This document shows positions 23,513-27,217 of a stretch of 27,217 bases of DNA, in pieces; the first letter of the stretch is position 1; every line of letters starts with the position of its first letter. Source of the DNA: Fibrobacter sp. Lineage in GTDB: Bacteria; Fibrobacterota; Fibrobacteria; Fibrobacterales; Fibrobacteraceae. The notes below the pieces were generated by a model. The model was not told the DNA's origin, did not search any database, and saw only the letters and a list, made by a program, of their open reading frames with translations. The position numbers and the translations under genes are program-made. The stretch spans positions 1 through 27,217 of the forward strand of contig JAFWRL010000011.1 of NCBI GenBank assembly GCA_017520105.1, in the 5' to 3' direction.

Positions 23513-24074
23513 TTAAATTACCAATTCTCCTAACGATTTCCATAACTGTAAAACCAACCATAAACTCGCTAACCCACACCAAAATCCGAAGATATAAACC
23601 ACACCTTTTTTTCACAAATAGCAATACGATAGTTAGCCAAAAAGCAATAGATAATAATGCGGCTCCAAAAAAGATAAGCATTGGACTGGACGGGAATATT
23701 ATTAGGAAAATCTTTGCAAGCCAAATATTCAAAAAGACAACATTAGGCAAAATAAAAAGGACATACACCAAAATTTTCGGAATTTCCTTAAGCACTAATG
23801 CCAAAGTAATTCTTTTTTTCGGCTTTGCCTCTATTAACCGTTCTTTAAAATTTTCAGTAAGGGATATTGAGGATTTCTCATTTTTTATTCTCTCCAAACT
23901 TTCATGTAAAATCTCCTTGTTTTTTTCACGTAGTTCTTGAAGGCTAACCTGTTCCGCTTTTTCTTCAGCATTCAAACGTTCCATAGCAGCAGCATGGTCC
24001 GGATTCGGAGCATCGCACCAAAGACAGCGAGGCATATCGTCTTCGTACTTTTCACCACATTTCGGACAAATCAT
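23508..24074 (-). CDS. Zinc-ribbon membrane protein, downstream paralogue
   Basis: This 188-residue protein starts with a zinc ribbon (MICPKCG and CLWC; four Cys in two pairs). A charged coiled-coil helix (about 25-80) follows, then three or four hydrophobic helices (about 90-180). The ribbon would lie in the cytoplasm. It is a paralogue of the gene 21 bp upstream: the first 57 codons match almost base for base, while the membrane part is diverged but alignable (VLFILPNVVFLNIWL against VVVILPNILLLNRWL). The two genes are probably co-transcribed. No enzymatic motif is present; regulation of an envelope process by metal or by protein binding is speculative. Confidence 0.75.
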   Translation of the reverse strand: MICPKCGEKYEDDMPRCLWCDAPNPDHAAAMERLNAEEKAEQVSLQELREKNKEILHESLERIKNEKSSISLTENFKERLIEAKPKKRITLALVLKEIPKILVYVLFILPNVVFLNIWLAKIFLIIFPSSPMLIFFGAALLSIAFWLTIVLLFVKKRCGLYLRILVWVSEFMVGFTVMEIVRRIGNLI

Positions 24075-24095
24075 TTTTAGAAAGTTCTTAAAAAA

Positions 24096-24758
24096 TCACG
24101 GATAAATTTCAGCTATTTTCTTTATGATTTTTACAACCGTAATAAGAATCATAGCTTCGCTCTCCAGCATTACAATTCCCAAATAACAACCATACCATCG
24201 TTTCCATTGAAATCCTACAATAACAGACCAAAAAACAATAGATAGCGACGATGCCATAAAAAAAGATGCTGTAAGGTTATAAGGAAACAAAGCATCAAAT
24301 ATTATTGAAAGCCATCTATTCAAAAGTAAAATATTAGGCAAAATAACAACGACAAATAGCAAAAATTTTCCTACACCTTTAAGCATAGGTAAAGATGATT
24401 TTCCAATCTCCTTAACGGCATCAACAGATGCATTTCCTAAATCTTTGGCGGCATCTTTAGCTGCATTTCCAATCTCCTTAACGGCACCAACAGATGCATT
24501 TCCTAAATCTTTGGCGGCATCTTTAGCTGCATTTCCAATCTCCTTAACAGCACCAACAGAATCCTTTTTCAACCCCTTTAATTCTTCACGGAATTTTTCC
24601 TTGTTTTTTTCACGTAGTTCTTGAAGTCTAACCTGTTCCGCTTTTTCTTCAGCCTTCAAACGTTCCATAGCAGCAGCATGGTCCGGATTCGGAGCATCGC
24701 ACCAAAGGCAGCGAGGCATATCGTCTTCGTACTTTTCACCACATTTCGGACAAATCAT
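24096..24758 (-). CDS. Zinc-ribbon membrane protein with tandem 22-residue helical repeat, upstream paralogue
   Basis: The ATG at 24758 begins MICPKCG exactly like its paralogue and has AAAGGA about 10 nt upstream; a TTG at 24785 would add nine residues without support. The 220-residue protein has a zinc ribbon (CPKC, CLWC), a charged helix, then an insertion absent from the paralogue: two exact-style copies of GNAAKDAAKDLGNASV-x-AVKEI plus a partial third, an Ala/Lys/Asp-rich amphipathic helix of LEA-like appearance. The hydrophobic C-terminal helices follow. Two Cys pairs suggest Zn binding; function is unknown. It lies downstream of the nuoN terminator and opens a probable two-gene operon. 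Confidence 0.72.
   Translation of the reverse strand: MICPKCGEKYEDDMPRCLWCDAPNPDHAAAMERLKAEEKAEQVRLQELREKNKEKFREELKGLKKDSVGAVKEIGNAAKDAAKDLGNASVGAVKEIGNAAKDAAKDLGNASVDAVKEIGKSSLPMLKGVGKFLLFVVVILPNILLLNRWLSIIFDALFPYNLTASFFMASSLSIVFWSVIVGFQWKRWYGCYLGIVMLESEAMILITVVKIIKKIAEIYP
24403..24560 (-). repeat. 66-bp tandem repeat in the zinc-ribbon paralogue gene
   Basis: Two 66-bp copies (24403-24468 and 24469-24534) and a partial third (24535-24560) are nearly identical and in frame, encoding a 22-residue helical unit. The high identity suggests recent expansion by slippage or unequal exchange. Confidence 0.8.
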
Positions 24759-24797
24759 TTTAGCGGATTCCTTTTTCAAGAACAAAATAAAAAATAC

Positions 24798-24835
24798 AAA
24801 AAAAACATCCCGACTTTTTCAGCCGGGACGTTTTT
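24798..24835 (-). terminator. Terminator of the nuo operon
   Basis: A 12-bp stem with G-T wobbles (arms 24804-24815 and 24821-24832, 5-nt loop) is followed on the minus strand by eight T. Five T also lie on the plus-strand side. It is about 40 bp beyond the nuoN stop. Confidence 0.8.
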
Positions 24836-24840
24836 AAGGT

Positions 24841-24866
24841 GATCCCGGAACAGAGTCCGGGATGAC
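24841..24866. repeat. REP-like palindrome after nuoN
   Basis: ATCCCGG (24842-24848) pairs with CCGGGAT (24857-24863). On the minus strand it reads GTCATCCCGGA, then TCCGGGATC, with the GTCATCC start shared by the other REP-like copies. It begins 9 nt after the nuoN stop, upstream of the terminator. Confidence 0.6.
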
Positions 24867-24874
24867 ATGTATCA

Positions 24875-26350
24875 TTATCCAATCAGAGCGAATGCCGGGT
24901 GGACGCTAATCACGAGGAGCGCGATAGCGGCGACGGCCACAGCAAAGCGGAGCAGATAGACGTAAGCGACGTTCACCTTGCAGCTATGTCCGCAGCAAGA
25001 GTTTTCCTTAGCCGGAGCAAAGAGCACGTAGGCAATGCGGAGGTAATAGACTGCGGCCACCAAGGAGAGGCCAAAGCCAACTGCAGCAAGCCAGCCGAGG
25101 TCGGCATTGAACGCTTCGGTAAAGAGCGTGAACTTTGCGAGGAACCCAGCAACCGGCGGAAGGCCGGCGAGCGAAGCGAGGCACACGGCAACACCAAGCG
25201 CCACGAACGGGCGGCGGCGACCTGCACCCTGGAGGTCTTCGAGATTTTCCTTGCAATCATCCATGCCCGACATGTAGGCAATACCCGTCAAGGCTCCTGC
25301 AGAGGCAATGGCGTAAGTGATGAGGAAGTAGAACATCGGACCCATCTGGATTTCGCCCTTGCCGAGGTAATTCGGGAGCAAGAGACCAATCACGATAAAG
25401 CCAGCGTTCATCACGGCGGAGAACGCCAAGATGCGACGCACGGACTTCTGGGCAAGACCGCTGAACGCGCCAATCACCATCGAAAGGAGCGCAACGACCA
25501 CAATCACATAGAAGAGCGACTTGGACGGATTTGCAACAGTCACCTTTTCAGCGAGGTTCCAAACGGCTTCGGCACCGGAGCGCGTCACGAGAACGCTCAC
25601 CCAGACTGTTCCGAGAGCTGCAAGTGCGCCAACCTTCACGACTGCGGCCATAAAGCCCGTCACGGCCACAGAGGCGCCCGTATAGACGTCAGCCACCCAG
25701 AAGTGGAGCGGAGCAGCACCGGCCTTGAAGAGGAGGCCTGCAATCACAAAGAGCATGCCAATGCCGTAAATCGGCATACGTCCATCAAGCACCTGACCGC
25801 AGAAATGCGTCGAGCCCGTAGCACCGTAAATCAGCGAAACACCGTAGAGGAAGATGGCGCTGAAAATTGCACCCGAGACAAAGTACTTGAACACGCCTTC
25901 GTTCGCGTTGATATCCTTGCGGCGGATGCCCACGAGAGCGTAAATCGGGAAGCTCGTGAGTTCCATCGCGATGAACAATGCGACAAAGTCAATCGCCTGA
26001 GTCATGAGCATGGCACCACTTGTGGCAAACATCATGAGGCCATAAGCTTCGCCACCCTTGAACTTTTCACGGCCAAGTGTCCACTGGAGTCCCGAAATGC
26101 CGAGGAATCCGCACAACAGAATCGCTGCGCAAAGCACGCGACGCACAGGGTCCATGGCGTAGAGGTTCAAAAGCGTTTCGGTATTGGCGTAATACAAAGC
26201 CACAACACCAAGCGCGATAAAGAACGCCGAAACCCACGGAAGCACCTTGTGCTTGTTTTCGTCACTAAAGAACGGTTCGGCAGCAAGAGCGACCATACCG
26301 CCCAGCACAACACAGATAACCGGCAAGAGATAGATAATGTTATTCATCAT
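24875..26350 (-). CDS. nuoN: NADH-quinone oxidoreductase subunit N
   Basis: NuoN is an antiporter-like proton-pumping subunit in the membrane arm of complex I, and this gene should close the nuo operon. The 491-residue length is typical. About fourteen hydrophobic helices are visible. AMELTSFPIYALVGI carries the conserved Glu of helix 5, LLFKAGAAPLHFWVADVYTGA the conserved Lys and WxPDVY-like motif, and GLAQKSVRRILAFSAVMNAGF the KRxLAYSSI-like motif. A loop contains DDCKENLEDLQG, and NSCCGHSCKVN near the C-terminus is an unusual Cys-rich stretch. The ATG overlaps the end of nuoM by 11 bp, so the two are coupled. ND2/ND5-type paralogues are excluded by order and length. Confidence 0.93.
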   Translation of the reverse strand: MMNNIIYLLPVICVVLGGMVALAAEPFFSDENKHKVLPWVSAFFIALGVVALYYANTETLLNLYAMDPVRRVLCAAILLCGFLGISGLQWTLGREKFKGGEAYGLMMFATSGAMLMTQAIDFVALFIAMELTSFPIYALVGIRRKDINANEGVFKYFVSGAIFSAIFLYGVSLIYGATGSTHFCGQVLDGRMPIYGIGMLFVIAGLLFKAGAAPLHFWVADVYTGASVAVTGFMAAVVKVGALAALGTVWVSVLVTRSGAEAVWNLAEKVTVANPSKSLFYVIVVVALLSMVIGAFSGLAQKSVRRILAFSAVMNAGFIVIGLLLPNYLGKGEIQMGPMFYFLITYAIASAGALTGIAYMSGMDDCKENLEDLQGAGRRRPFVALGVAVCLASLAGLPPVAGFLAKFTLFTEAFNADLGWLAAVGFGLSLVAAVYYLRIAYVLFAPAKENSCCGHSCKVNVAYVYLLRFAVAVAAIALLVISVHPAFALIG

Positions 26351-27217
26351 CGGAAGCCCCCTTCACAGTATTTTCATTCACTTCATCCGCACCGGTACTA
26401 TTTTCAGCCTTCATCTGGGCGATGATGGAAGCGCGTTCATCATCCCTAAAACCGGCCGCGGCAAGAGTCGAATCCAACTGGTGGATTTCATCTTCGGTCA
26501 TCGGAGCGTTGCCTTGATTGATAGAGGCTTCGCTCAACACCTGAGCGGCAGCGGGATCTTCAATCTCTTCACCCTGGTTCAAAGAATCCGTCACGAAAGC
26601 CGGATGGAAACCGAACACGAGGAGAAGCGCAAGCATAACGCCAATCGAAACGCCTTCGAGCGGAGACGTGCGACGGCCTTCTTCATATTCGCGGGCTGCC
26701 TTCCCGAAGATGACCTTCTGGATAAAGCGCAACATGTAAGCAGCGGAGAGAATCAAGGTAAAGCCAGCCACGAGAGCCGGGAGCGGACCCATGTCCCACA
26801 AGGAGAGGAGCACGGAGAATTCACCGACAAACCCTGCCGTACCAGGAACGGCGAGAGCCATAACGCCAGCAAAACCAAACAGCGTACTGAACACCGGATT
26901 CTTGGAAGAAAGACCGCCAAGCTGGTCGAGTTCGCGAGTACCTGTCATGCGTTCGGCAATACCCATCAAAATGAACAATGCACCGGCAGAAATACCGTGA
27001 GCCACGAGCAACACGAGCACCGCCGGGAACATCGCCTCGGAACCGCTAAACACGGCAGCCACGGCGAGACCCAAATGGCCCATGGAGCTAAACGCAAGGA
27101 GTTTCTTGCCGTCCGTTGCGCGGAGAGCCATGAGAGCGCCATAGACCGCCGTAAAGAGGCCAAGCCACATCATGCAAGAAATTGCACTCATCGAAAGCGG
27201 GAAAATCGGGAGCACCC
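26340..27217 (-). CDS. nuoM: NADH-quinone oxidoreductase subunit M, 5' end outside window
   Basis: Only the C-terminal 292 residues are present; the gene continues beyond the window's right edge, so the GTG at 27215 is not a real start. NuoM is a proton-channel subunit of complex I. Motifs include LLAFSSMGHLGLAV, HGISAGALFILMGIAERMTGTRELDQLGGL, VPGTAGFVGEFSVL and a final helix region around YMLRFIQKVIFG. Hydrophobic helices end near FGFHPAFVTDSLNQG. An unusual acidic tail of about 80 residues follows (EDPAAAQVLSEAS, TEDEIHQLDSTLAAAGFRDDE, MKAENSTGADEVNEN), which NuoM proteins normally lack. It overlaps nuoN by 11 bp. Confidence 0.92.
   Translation of the reverse strand, partial: VLPIFPLSMSAISCMMWLGLFTAVYGALMALRATDGKKLLAFSSMGHLGLAVAAVFSGSEAMFPAVLVLLVAHGISAGALFILMGIAERMTGTRELDQLGGLSSKNPVFSTLFGFAGVMALAVPGTAGFVGEFSVLLSLWDMGPLPALVAGFTLILSAAYMLRFIQKVIFGKAAREYEEGRRTSPLEGVSIGVMLALLLVFGFHPAFVTDSLNQGEEIEDPAAAQVLSEASINQGNAPMTEDEIHQLDSTLAAAGFRDDERASIIAQMKAENSTGADEVNENTVKGASDDE

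Noticed and set aside
24759..24785. TTG start adding nine residues to the zinc-ribbon protein
   Set aside because: The paralogue starts exactly at MICPKCG and AAAGGA precedes the ATG at 24758.
24899..26425. 508-codon open frame on the plus strand opposite nuoN/nuoM
   Set aside because: The minus strand encodes unambiguous NuoN and NuoM. The His/Arg/Glu-rich plus translation has no domain and is a codon-bias shadow.

Overview
The window looks like chromosomal DNA from Fibrobacter or a close relative. Four things point there: five tandem copies of the repeat known as the Fibrobacter succinogenes major paralogous domain (repeated RDxQxYKT, WMAQNL, CPxGWxLP and RCxKD blocks) in one giant lipoprotein; long poly-serine linkers in two secreted proteins; a type IX-like C-terminal sorting domain; and bacterial XPB-type helicase next to PhoBR, IspF and NADH dehydrogenase genes. 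This assignment comes from motif recognition, not from a database search.

Layout. 1-2664: end of a rhomboid protease gene (+), then on the minus strand two related small lipoproteins, a possible 23-24 aa peptide gene that shares its leader with one of them, and a YfgM-like membrane TPR protein. 2700-2893: divergent promoters with overlapping -35 boxes, tRNA-Thr(CGU) and its terminator. 2942-6794 (+): a secreted papain-like/calcium-repeat protein and an XPB-like helicase, closed by a bidirectional terminator. 6883-15232 (-): a Ser-linker surface protein, then a phosphate block read as Na/Pi transporter 2, PhoB-like regulator, PhoR-like kinase and Na/Pi transporter 1, the last three joined by ATGA overlaps. 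15361-16423 (-): ispF and a small lipoprotein. 16560-23454 (+): a two-gene unit of a CsgG-like/PEGA membrane protein and a 1745-residue lipoprotein. 23508-24758 (-): two zinc-ribbon membrane paralogues. 24875-27217 (-): nuoN and the 3' part of nuoM, overlapping by 11 bp.

How the genes work together. The PhoBR pair with two flanking Na/Pi-PhoU transporters reads as a phosphate-sensing and uptake module without Pst genes in the window. nuoM/nuoN are the end of a complex I operon. The envelope genes (PEGA protein, five-repeat lipoprotein, Ser-linker protein, papain-like protein, small lipoproteins) suggest heavy investment in the cell surface.

The most unusual signals are: (1) six copies of a REP-like element translated in frame inside a serine linker, with similar elements between genes nearby; (2) the PEGA/CsgG-like protein coupled by its stop/Shine-Dalgarno to a lipoprotein that alternates two subtypes of the major paralogous domain; (3) several genes whose -10 box lies 6-9 nt before ATG, as expected for leaderless mRNAs; (4) a short ORF that shares promoter, leader and start position with a lipoprotein gene; (5) zinc-ribbon paralogues that are almost identical at the 5' end and diverged at the 3' end.
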